In this document: positions 1 to 8,921 of the stretch, piece after piece | Numbering within the stretch: the stretch's first letter is position 1 | Layout: every line of letters starts with the position of its first letter | From: Anaerolineales bacterium | GTDB taxonomy: Bacteria > Chloroflexota > Anaerolineae > Anaerolineales > UBA4823 | Assembly (NCBI GenBank): GCA_022865865.1 | Contig: JALHTN010000550.1 | Coordinates: 1-16,584, forward strand | Direction of reading: 5' to 3' | DNA length: 16,584 nucleotides | Notes under the pieces: generated by a model | The model's input: the letters and a program-made list of their open reading frames with translations, nothing else | The model's database searches: none | What the model was told of the DNA's origin: nothing | Position numbers and translations under genes: made by a program

Positions 1-632
1 CGCAAATCCTCAAAGCGCAAGCATAGCACTTCGGGCTGATCTAACCAACCCAGGTGTGTATCGTACCTCGCTTTTACACTGATCAACTCCAGGTTATTTT
101 GTTTTACTCCACCAATTGCTGCATTGATCCTTTCCTCCATGGAAGATAATTCTTCAGCATAGTAACCGTGCATACCGTGCTCAGGAAAAATCTCCATCGC
201 ATAGAAAATATGCGAGATAATCATATCTCTCGGGTCCCTGTATACAAAAATGGATGCCATCCCCTCACGGGTCAATGTACCAACATATTCATCCCGTGCG
301 TCCAAATACCCATATCCAATATCACCTGACCGCATACGGTTTATGTTTTCCACAATACCCGGAACCGAGATTTGTCGGTTATCTTCAGACCGATTCACCG
401 GTGGAAAACCTGGATTCACAAAAGGACCAATGCGGGTTAATCCTTGCAAGACCTGGATGATGAGGTGGGAACCAGATTTTGGCATAGCATTGCCAAGCAC
501 AGCAGGAACTATTCCCAAATTATATGAGCCCCAGCGAATAGCTGTGCTGATTCGCCGCAATTGCCAGCGACCAATTTTTAATCGATGTTTGAATGATTTA
601 TCTTGATCAATAGGCGCTGTTTCAGCTGACAA
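1..632 (-). CDS. Sulfotransferase (PAPS-dependent), 3' end off window
   Basis: This reading frame is open for 210 codons from a TTG at 630-632 to the left edge, so the C-terminus is missing. It carries the landmarks of PAPS-dependent sulfotransferases. A 5'-phosphosulfate loop PKSGSH lies at about residues 51-56. A 3'-phosphate motif YRDPRDMIISH lies at about 131-141, where the Arg and Ser positions contact the PAPS 3'-phosphate in the family. A LRFEDL segment sits at the truncated end, like the usual 'YEDL'. The enzyme would move sulfate from PAPS to a hydroxyl or amino group, presumably on a surface glycan because PAPS synthetase lies in the same gene run. The frame has no ATG before residue 50, which is directly in front of the PAPS loop and so too late. 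The TTG overlaps the methyltransferase stop by 11 bases and follows AAGAGAG at 7 bases, so a coupled TTG start is the best guess. The acceptor is unknown. Confidence 0.88.
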   Translation of the reverse strand, partial: MSAETAPIDQDKSFKHRLKIGRWQLRRISTAIRWGSYNLGIVPAVLGNAMPKSGSHLIIQVLQGLTRIGPFVNPGFPPVNRSEDNRQISVPGIVENINRMRSGDIGYGYLDARDEYVGTLTREGMASIFVYRDPRDMIISHIFYAMEIFPEHGMHGYYAEELSSMEERINAAIGGVKQNNLELISVKARYDTHLGWLDQPEVLCLRFEDL

Positions 633-1527
633 TATATAACTCTCTTTTTATTTTACAGATACCTACAGGCAGGTATTCTGGATTCCAAACACCCCACGGC
701 ATACCATTATCCCCGGATTGATAATAGAATGAGGCCAAGTTTTCTTGTAGTTCCTTGTTGTTTATCAGATTCTCAAATAAGAGATCGTACTGCGAATAAT
801 TAGATGGCGTCTCAGTGGGGATCTGGAAAATTTTCCGCAGGGTTTTCTCACTATAGCACCAACCTTGGGACGGTTCATGAAACCAGTCATCTACTTTGGA
901 TGCACCCAGGGTGGCTAACAAGGCACCTCCTGGTTGTAATACCCGCATCAATTCTGCTACCACTGCTTCGAGGTCTTGGGGAGAATTATGCTCCAAAGAA
1001 GATACTGCCACGACAGAATCAATCGAATCGTCAGCAATATCCACAAGTTCGGTCAGATCTTGATTGTAAATAATCACCTCACCTGGTGAATTTTGGTGCA
1101 GGTTTGCAGATCGTTGACCGAAACCATACCTGATCTGATCAATCCAATCTGCTGTCAGTGATTTCATTGTTCTCCGGTTTAATCCATCTGGAATTACTGT
1201 AGAAGATAGATCATGAGAGCGTAATCCTTCAACTCTAAATCGCCGTCGGAACTTAAGTGGTAAATTAGCCCTATTTGCCCGATCGATGCTGATCACAGTG
1301 GCACCACTCTCCGCAAGGTACCACTGGATCACTCCAGTCCCTGCTCCAGCATCAATAATCCTCTTACCGGCTGTTACCTCAATCTGGCGAATGATCCAGG
1401 AGATATCAAGCAGATAATGCCAACCAAATTCAAGTTTCAGGCGACCTGCCAGATCTTTAAGCTCGCTGATCTTCTCGCCTTCGCTTTCCAGTAAAGAGAC
1501 TGAGAGCAGCTCTATTTTTTCATCCAT
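622..1527 (-). CDS. Class I SAM-dependent methyltransferase
   Basis: The product has 301 residues and a Rossmann-type SAM-binding fold. Motif I is DAGAGTG at 59-65, and an acidic residue follows at the end of strand 2 (ISID, about 79-82). A motif-IV-like DSIDSVVAVSSLEH sits at 167-180, and LQPGG at 197-201 is the typical post-IV turn. These are the marks of the methyltransferase 11/25 group. The C-terminal part (about 210-301) matches nothing I recognise and may define the acceptor. Position between a glycosyltransferase candidate and a sulfotransferase suggests O-methylation of a glycan or lipid-linked sugar, but no acceptor motif is visible. The ATG lies inside the end of the upstream gene (8-base overlap), and the sulfotransferase overlaps its own end, so the three genes are likely translated as one coupled group. 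Fold call is strong; substrate is unknown. Confidence 0.88.
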   Translation of the reverse strand: MDEKIELLSVSLLESEGEKISELKDLAGRLKLEFGWHYLLDISWIIRQIEVTAGKRIIDAGAGTGVIQWYLAESGATVISIDRANRANLPLKFRRRFRVEGLRSHDLSSTVIPDGLNRRTMKSLTADWIDQIRYGFGQRSANLHQNSPGEVIIYNQDLTELVDIADDSIDSVVAVSSLEHNSPQDLEAVVAELMRVLQPGGALLATLGASKVDDWFHEPSQGWCYSEKTLRKIFQIPTETPSNYSQYDLLFENLINNKELQENLASFYYQSGDNGMPWGVWNPEYLPVGICKIKRELYIVS

Positions 1528-3169
1528 GGCTGTTCGAATCCCCCATTAGGAAAGGTTTTTGGTGGATGATACCCTCCACTAGAGTCTTCATAGTCGCTGA
1601 GTTTTCCGTCCGAAATTGACGCCAGCTGAGGGGTTTTATACGCACATAACCAGGCTGTGTATGCTCCTCCAGGAATTCATCAAAGGGTATTGAAGCTTTG
1701 AATAATTGGAAATACATAAATCGTCTAGCGTTAGCCTGATGCTGGTTGGAAGCTTCACTTGAACCCTTCATCCCTAATAATTCCTCGACTCGCTCCTGGT
1801 ACTCTTCTGGAGTATTGGGGAAATATACGGTTTCGTATTCAGTAAAGCGAGACTTTCCTCCACAGATTACAGCTTTCCCCATCAGGGAAGCCTCCAGACC
1901 AATCGATGAGTTATAAACCAGGACAATATTCGAACGCTGGATTAAATCATAAGAGCTAAGGTACTCGTTAGGAGCAATGAAAATGACGTTGTCTAATTCA
2001 TTGATTCGATTTTCCTCGACCCACATCGGCACGCTCTCCTGGCTTTTCTTGCCGGCACGCAGCTCATCTGGGTGAGCGCGAATCACAAAGAGCGTCTCTG
2101 GATGGTTGTTGATTACCTCCAGGACCAAGTCCAACCATTCAAACATCGTTTCAAAAACCGTATTGGCATGAATTTGACTTGTATCAAAGATCACGTTGGT
2201 GAATACGGGTACGATTTGATCATACTGTTTCGCTTTCTGGTTGAAATCAGCATCCGTTTGACGAATTTCTGGCCAAAACTGGATCCCAGCCATGGTGAAT
2301 TTGCCTTGAAAACGCTGCTCTAAATATTGATCCAATGCGAAATTTTCTTCTTCTGAAAGTTGGTAATTTGCTGGAATCTCAATGGGGTATGCTGTTGCCT
2401 CCTGATCTGTGAAGAAAGCCGAAAAAGGTTTAAATCCAACCTCATGCGAGATGACTCGCAATCCGCGTTGTTGGGCAAACCAGCGCACTGTTGCTTCTGG
2501 GAAGAGGACACCATTGAAAACAACGACAATCTGGGGGTCTACCTGATTGAGAAAGCGGATAAATTCGGTGGCCACCCGCCACGCAGATTGGATAAATTCA
2601 CGGAACAAGAACCTGGTATTTCCATCATCCAGTAAGTTATGCAAGCGGTTTACCCACCGAATAGAAGGCAAGACAAGAGAACCTAAGGGGACATCCCCCC
2701 CGACATTGCCCATTTCGGGTGTGGCCGGGTATGCGAATTGACTTAGCTCAGGTACCGTTAATTGATCGATCGCCTGCTTCAAGAGCTCATCCTCGCGGTA
2801 AGAAAAATCAATTGTCGGAGCATGGGCAAATAAGCGCCGGGATTGTGAGATACAAGCCGTGCATGGTGGCGGCTGGGAAGGATCTCGACTCTGGGTTCCC
2901 ATTACACAACGACTCATGCCAGCCTGGCATCCAAAATATACAACCGGTATATCTGCCACCTGCAATCCGCAAGCTGCCAGGAAAGAAAATGCCGCATTTA
3001 AGCTGATCCCAGTTATGCGTGTCGAGGCAACAAAAAATGCAACGGTAGGTTTATCAGGATTTGGCTGGGTATTATTGGTTATTTGGCGGGTGAGCTGGAA
3101 CAAGCGATAATCTCGCTTCCAATCCGCTTGTTTGTTTTCTAAACGCTTCCAGAGATTAGGCTGATCCAT
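1520..3169 (-). CDS. Capsule-type glycosyltransferase-like protein (GT-B fold inferred)
   Basis: This soluble-looking 549-residue protein has no signal peptide or membrane span. Its second half reads like the nucleotide-sugar half of capsule polysaccharide biosynthesis (KpsS/LipB-like) GT-B proteins. PVFTNVIFDTS (about 321-331) opens a Rossmann-like unit. FVIRAHPDE (361-369) and the SNIVLVYNSSIGLEASLMGKAVI stretch (413-435) resemble the donor-binding region that places Ser/Glu near the phosphate. The N-terminal half has VAFFVAST (43-50) and four closely spaced cysteines, C81, C88, C103 and C106, the last two as CxxC, which could hold a metal or cluster. It lies 15 bases after the NeuB-like gene and overlaps the methyltransferase, so a role in building a nonulosonate-containing glycan is inferred. 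The ATG lacks a clear Shine-Dalgarno. Family assignment is by eye; a non-catalytic or epimerase-like role remains possible. Confidence 0.72.
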   Translation of the reverse strand: MDQPNLWKRLENKQADWKRDYRLFQLTRQITNNTQPNPDKPTVAFFVASTRITGISLNAAFSFLAACGLQVADIPVVYFGCQAGMSRCVMGTQSRDPSQPPPCTACISQSRRLFAHAPTIDFSYREDELLKQAIDQLTVPELSQFAYPATPEMGNVGGDVPLGSLVLPSIRWVNRLHNLLDDGNTRFLFREFIQSAWRVATEFIRFLNQVDPQIVVVFNGVLFPEATVRWFAQQRGLRVISHEVGFKPFSAFFTDQEATAYPIEIPANYQLSEEENFALDQYLEQRFQGKFTMAGIQFWPEIRQTDADFNQKAKQYDQIVPVFTNVIFDTSQIHANTVFETMFEWLDLVLEVINNHPETLFVIRAHPDELRAGKKSQESVPMWVEENRINELDNVIFIAPNEYLSSYDLIQRSNIVLVYNSSIGLEASLMGKAVICGGKSRFTEYETVYFPNTPEEYQERVEELLGMKGSSEASNQHQANARRFMYFQLFKASIPFDEFLEEHTQPGYVRIKPLSWRQFRTENSATMKTLVEGIIHQKPFLMGDSNSHG

Positions 3170-3184
3170 TTACTTTTTTAACCA

Positions 3185-5095
3185 TCAACCATTAATTTTC
3201 TTCTCTGCTTCAAAATATGCCTCGGATAAGCGCTTAATGGCGATCAAAAAACCTTCATTGCCACGTTGGTGACCCCGCCATATCTCAGGAATCATGCTTC
3301 CCCGGTAGCCATTTGATCGGCCAGCACCAATGATTTCAAAGAACCTCACCCATTCAATGGTGCCTTCCCCAATCTGCAAGCCTTCGCCATCCAAACCAGC
3401 ACCATCCGATAAATGCAGATGACGGATGTAGGGCAGCAAAACCTCTACCTGCTCATAAAAATCTACGTGTGCCCAATTACAATAAAGCTTGGCATGAGAG
3501 GTATCAAAACACATATCCAAACCTAATGGTTCGATGAAATCTCTTATTTCGTAAGCATCCATAAATGCATTGGTCAGCCATTGACCTCCAAAATACCATG
3601 GATGCGGAGGTAGATTTTCCAACAGCAGCTCTAAACCATCAAAATCCAACTCTTCTACCGAGGATCGCAGATTCTCGTATAATATCTCCCTGTTTTCAAT
3701 GGGGTTATCCAGACTCATACCACCCGTATGAACAATTACCTTCGGTTTACCTTTGAAATGCGGTGCCATCTCACGGGTCAGATTTACCGTTTTTTGGATT
3801 AAGGCTACAGATTGATCACGCTGCCGATGATCCGTAGTGCATAAATCAACTAATGTCCGCTCAAAGAATTCAGGGGCATGAACTACTAAATTAATGTCGT
3901 GATCCCTACCAGGATAATGCTCATCCAAATCCTGGTCAGTAAAATGAAATTCGAGCAATTGTGGCTGGTATTTCAGCGAATCTTCAAAATCCCGAAAACG
4001 CACCGTGAAACCCCACTCCAAGGGCAGGGTGTGAGCGACATCCAGATCAATATTTAACCCTAAGTCTCGATCTGTGAATGGATCCTCCGCCTCAATCACT
4101 CGATGGACCGTGCGCCCAATTAATTCTGGATATCTTTGGGGAGAAAGGCCAAGTGCAGGTCCTTTGACAGTCACCATATCGGCAGAGATCACCTCACCGG
4201 GTTCAAGTCTGCGAGTCGCCAACAAGCTTTTTCCTAATACCTCCCGGTTGAGTATCTCCCCGCGGGAGATAAATTTTTCCTCGCCAGTTCCAAGAGCAGA
4301 AGAAACCTGCTGGATATCGCGAACCATTTTGCTGAACCCCTGCGGCTCTAAACTGGCGGCATGATCTGGTCCATCCATAGTACGATCGAGCGTGATATGT
4401 CGTTCGATGATCGCGGCACCCAGAGCAGAAGCAACCGTCGAAATCGCGATCCCGCGCTCATGTCCTGAATATCCAACCGGGACTCCAAATTGGCGTAGGC
4501 GATCCATGAAACGCAGGTTTATATCCTCAAATGAGGCTGGGTATGTGCTGTTGCAGTGCAAAAGAACAAAATCAGCTTTCTGTTCATGTAAATAATTGAC
4601 GCTGAACTCTACTTCGTTCATATGCGACATGCCGGTGGATATGATGAGCGGCTTTCCTTTTGCCATCAGGTGATTCAGCAAAGGCAAATTTGTCAAATCA
4701 GCTGAGGCAACTTTGAAAGCGGGGACGCCGAGTTGATCAACAAAATCCGCACTCTTATCATCGAAAGCGGAGCATAAAAAGGTGATTTCTTTCTGCTGGC
4801 AATAATCGACGATCTCAAAATAGGCTTCATCTGGAAGCTCAACACGCTGTAAAATCGGTAGCAGGTAGCGCAGTGTCTTTTCACCAGAATTCGCATTTTC
4901 AAGGTACTTTTGAGCATATAGCTGGTTAAGGTCCCGCTTTTGGAATTTGACGGCATCCGCACCCGCAGATGCGGCTGCATCGATCAACTCTATGGCTAAA
5001 GGCAGGATGCCATTGTGATTAACGCCAATTTCCGCGATGATATATGTCGGTTGATCATCCCCAACTAATCGGTCACCGATTTTGACAACTGCCAT
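3185..5095 (-). CDS. NeuB-type nonulosonic acid synthase - SAF - TIM-barrel fusion
   Basis: This 636-residue protein has three parts. Residues 1-275 are a NeuB-type synthase, which condenses phosphoenolpyruvate with an amino sugar to form a sialic-acid-like C9 acid. Visible motifs are AEIGVNHNG (21-29), AVKFQK (48-53), STGM, HCNSTYP (180-186), GYSGHE with metal-ligand candidate H212, and ERHITLDR with H233. Residues about 285-346 are a SAF (antifreeze-like) domain, the usual NeuB tail. Residues about 358-630 are an added sugar-isomerase/AP-endonuclease-2 TIM barrel with candidate ligands H406, H456, E493, D531, H534, H561 and E604. Ordinary NeuB proteins stop near residue 350. An in-frame TTG four codons upstream exists, but it lies inside the Shine-Dalgarno GGAGGAGGAT, which sits directly before ATG 5093-5095, so the ATG is the start. 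The gene follows the NeuA-like gene. Whether the product is Neu5Ac, legionaminate, pseudaminate or another acid cannot be read. Confidence 0.93.
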   Translation of the reverse strand: MAVVKIGDRLVGDDQPTYIIAEIGVNHNGILPLAIELIDAAASAGADAVKFQKRDLNQLYAQKYLENANSGEKTLRYLLPILQRVELPDEAYFEIVDYCQQKEITFLCSAFDDKSADFVDQLGVPAFKVASADLTNLPLLNHLMAKGKPLIISTGMSHMNEVEFSVNYLHEQKADFVLLHCNSTYPASFEDINLRFMDRLRQFGVPVGYSGHERGIAISTVASALGAAIIERHITLDRTMDGPDHAASLEPQGFSKMVRDIQQVSSALGTGEEKFISRGEILNREVLGKSLLATRRLEPGEVISADMVTVKGPALGLSPQRYPELIGRTVHRVIEAEDPFTDRDLGLNIDLDVAHTLPLEWGFTVRFRDFEDSLKYQPQLLEFHFTDQDLDEHYPGRDHDINLVVHAPEFFERTLVDLCTTDHRQRDQSVALIQKTVNLTREMAPHFKGKPKVIVHTGGMSLDNPIENREILYENLRSSVEELDFDGLELLLENLPPHPWYFGGQWLTNAFMDAYEIRDFIEPLGLDMCFDTSHAKLYCNWAHVDFYEQVEVLLPYIRHLHLSDGAGLDGEGLQIGEGTIEWVRFFEIIGAGRSNGYRGSMIPEIWRGHQRGNEGFLIAIKRLSEAYFEAEKKING

Positions 5096-5106
5096 ATCCT
5101 CCTCCA
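5096..5106 (-). promoter_or_regulatory. Strong Shine-Dalgarno deciding the neuB-like start
   Basis: On the minus strand the bases TGGAGGAGGAT lie directly in front of the ATG at 5093-5095. They give a GGAGG with 5-base spacing. The alternative in-frame TTG at 5105-5107 would begin translation inside this site, which argues against it. This is the strongest ribosome binding site I noticed in the window. Confidence 0.7.
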
Positions 5107-5151
5107 ATTATCTTAAGCATATAGTTTTAGGTTCCCTCTGTAAGCATAAAT

Positions 5152-5180
5152 GCTATATATTAACAAGCATGGGATGTTAA
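5152..5180 (-). promoter_or_regulatory. Candidate sigma-70-like promoter before neuB-like gene
   Basis: On the minus strand TTAACA (5175-5180, five of six matches to TTGACA) is followed after exactly 17 bases by TATAGC (5152-5157, four of six matches to TATAAT). It lies in the 81-base gap in front of the NeuB-like gene, partly over the NeuA-like stop codon. It could give an internal start for the synthase and downstream genes. The region is AT-rich, so chance matches are likely. Confidence 0.25.
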
Positions 5181-5935
5181 GCTGCCAATTTTCTGATAGT
5201 AAATCCTAGATCACCAAAGGTGATCTCACCGCTACTTATTAGCCTTTCAGCCCTGTTCCAATCATCGGGAGAATCAATATCGATCCACTCTTCTGCCCCG
5301 ATCACCAGGGGAAGAATATGCTCACCCGTCATCGAAGATTTTTCCGAGATGGTCTCCGTCCAGGCTGCGTCCACATACCCGGTTTGCCAGAAAACCTCCG
5401 GTAGCGCTTGACGCGGTAAATTATATGGCTCTGGTAAGCTGGTGGAGATCAGAGGCTGCATAAATCCATCCGCTGTAATCTGCCACATTTTGTATGGATT
5501 TTGGAAGGGGATGCAAACTGTACGGATTGAGTCAGCCTCAGGATGCTCAACTAAGCGCCAGACTGCCTGGTTGACATGCTCTTTCCGGCGAAATGGTGAA
5601 GTTGGACGTAGTTGAACTACAATCTGAGGTTGATAATTCTCATTAGAATTCAACCATTCCAAAGCATGTTGAAAGACAGGCAGATCGGGTGTGTCATCCC
5701 CTGATAATTCTTCTGGCCGAATGAAGGGAATTTCTGCGCCATAATCCTTGGCGATTTCCGCGATTTCTTCGTCATCTGTCGAAACGATTACCCGTGAGAC
5801 GCTCTCAGCTTCCAATCCTGCGGCGATGCTGTAAGCTATCAAGGGGTATCCTGCTAAAGTTCTGATATTTTTTCGAGGGATGCTTTTCGAGCCACCCCGG
5901 GCAGGGATGATCGCCAGCACTTCGTTTGAAGTCAC
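5177..5935 (-). CDS. CMP-nonulosonate cytidylyltransferase (NeuA/LegF/PseF-like)
   Basis: The protein belongs to the acylneuraminate cytidylyltransferase family, which couples a nonulosonic acid to CTP to give the CMP-sugar donor. With the GTG start it has 252 residues. The nucleotide-binding signature IIPARGGSKSIPRKN lies at 9-23. STDDEEIAEIAKDYGAE (53-69), QLRPTSPFR (108-116) and a metal-binding DIDSPDDW (219-226) follow, as in single-domain bacterial NeuA-type enzymes. The short tail after residue 230 shows no extra domain. The GTG at 5933-5935 overlaps the SDR stop as GTGA, the usual coupled junction, with GGAGG 12 bases upstream. A TTG one codon earlier (5936-5938, 9-base spacing) is almost as good. 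A further upstream TTG at 5947 abuts the GGAGG and is unlikely. Immediate pairing with a NeuB-type gene supports the role; the sugar is not identified. Confidence 0.92.
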   Translation of the reverse strand: MTSNEVLAIIPARGGSKSIPRKNIRTLAGYPLIAYSIAAGLEAESVSRVIVSTDDEEIAEIAKDYGAEIPFIRPEELSGDDTPDLPVFQHALEWLNSNENYQPQIVVQLRPTSPFRRKEHVNQAVWRLVEHPEADSIRTVCIPFQNPYKMWQITADGFMQPLISTSLPEPYNLPRQALPEVFWQTGYVDAAWTETISEKSSMTGEHILPLVIGAEEWIDIDSPDDWNRAERLISSGEITFGDLGFTIRKLAA

Positions 5936-6810
5936 CAAGCAGTCCAACCTCCATCGATGACCAGGTTTCCACCCGTCATGTAAGAAGACGCATCAGACGC
6001 TAGAAACAGCAGCGCCCCGTTCAACTCATTTTTCTCGGCCATACGCCCCAAAACTGTTCGAGCTGAATAGGCTTCCAGGAAATCTTGATCATGTTCGTTG
6101 AAGACGCCACCAGGGGTTAATGCGTTCACGCGAATATTTTTCCCGGCATAATATGCCGCCAGGTAGCTGGTCAACCCCAAGACTCCAGCTTTGGTGGTTG
6201 AATAATAAGCCGGTTTGAAGCGCTCGATACCCTCTTTAGTTTTATAAATTCGCTGGTCAGGACCAGCCATGCCGTAGATTGAACTGATATTGATCATCAC
6301 TCCCCCTCCCTGAGACACCATCAGCTTCCCCGCAGCCTGGCAGCATAAGAAGACTCCGGTTAGATTAACATCTAAAGCTTGCTGCCATTGTTCTAAAGGG
6401 TAATCTTCGAACTTGATCGCTAGTGGGTGGAGGTTCTTTTCAGGCTCTCCCGTGGACGTTATCGATGCAATTGACTGCGGATCAAACTTGGGATCGAGTG
6501 CAGCTGCATTGACAAGGATATCCAGCTGGTTGAATTCATTTAGTGTACATTCAAATAACTCCTGGACTGACCTTTTCGATGAGATATCGGTCTGGATCGG
6601 TACCGCTCGGGAGGGGGATGCTCCTGAATGAAAGCGTTCATTCAGTGAGGCAGCGAGATCATTCGCTGCCTCACCATTGAAGTCTGCGATGACGATATCA
6701 GCGCCCGCTTCCATCAACGTCTGGCAGAATTCAGCGCCCAGCAGCCCAGCCCCTCCGGTCACTGCAGCTACACGTCCCGTCAAATTGAACAGATCAGGTA
6801 ATTTTCCCAT
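5932..6810 (-). CDS. Short-chain dehydrogenase/reductase (SDR), classical type
   Basis: The 292-residue protein has the full classical SDR layout. The cofactor loop TGGAGLLG is at 18-25, IADF at about 41-44 closes strand 2 with an acidic residue (suggesting NAD preference), NAA is at 101-103, DVNLTG at 147-152, catalytic Ser in ISS at 175-177, and Tyr203-xxx-Lys207 in AYYSTTKAG. The C-terminus LVIDGGWTAW is typical for a 3-oxoacyl-ACP-reductase/glucose-dehydrogenase-like SDR. SDRs of this kind recur in nonulosonate and flagellin-glycosylation clusters (PtmA-type), so oxidation or reduction of a sugar intermediate is the likely role. An insert at about 105-135 is somewhat longer than usual. 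It begins 7 bases after the PAPS synthetase stop and ends in a GTGA overlap with the NeuA-like gene. The specific substrate is not readable. Confidence 0.9.
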   Translation of the reverse strand: MGKLPDLFNLTGRVAAVTGGAGLLGAEFCQTLMEAGADIVIADFNGEAANDLAASLNERFHSGASPSRAVPIQTDISSKRSVQELFECTLNEFNQLDILVNAAALDPKFDPQSIASITSTGEPEKNLHPLAIKFEDYPLEQWQQALDVNLTGVFLCCQAAGKLMVSQGGGVMINISSIYGMAGPDQRIYKTKEGIERFKPAYYSTTKAGVLGLTSYLAAYYAGKNIRVNALTPGGVFNEHDQDFLEAYSARTVLGRMAEKNELNGALLFLASDASSYMTGGNLVIDGGWTAW

Positions 6811-6817
6811 TGCTAGA

Positions 6818-8921
<2,104 letters not shown>

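Noticed and set aside
250..606. Plus-strand ORF of 118 codons near the left edge
   Set aside because: It lies opposite the sulfotransferase frame, which has clear family motifs. Its own product shows no recognisable domain and is a composition shadow.
5096..5107. Upstream TTG start giving a four-residue extension of the NeuB-like protein
   Set aside because: The TTG falls inside the GGAGGAGGAT ribosome binding site that serves the ATG at 5093-5095.
5111..5176. Repeated AAGCAT words and AGCATAAATGCT palindrome upstream of the NeuB-like gene
   Set aside because: The units are six bases long with irregular spacing in AT-rich sequence; this is not enough for a repeat or operator call.
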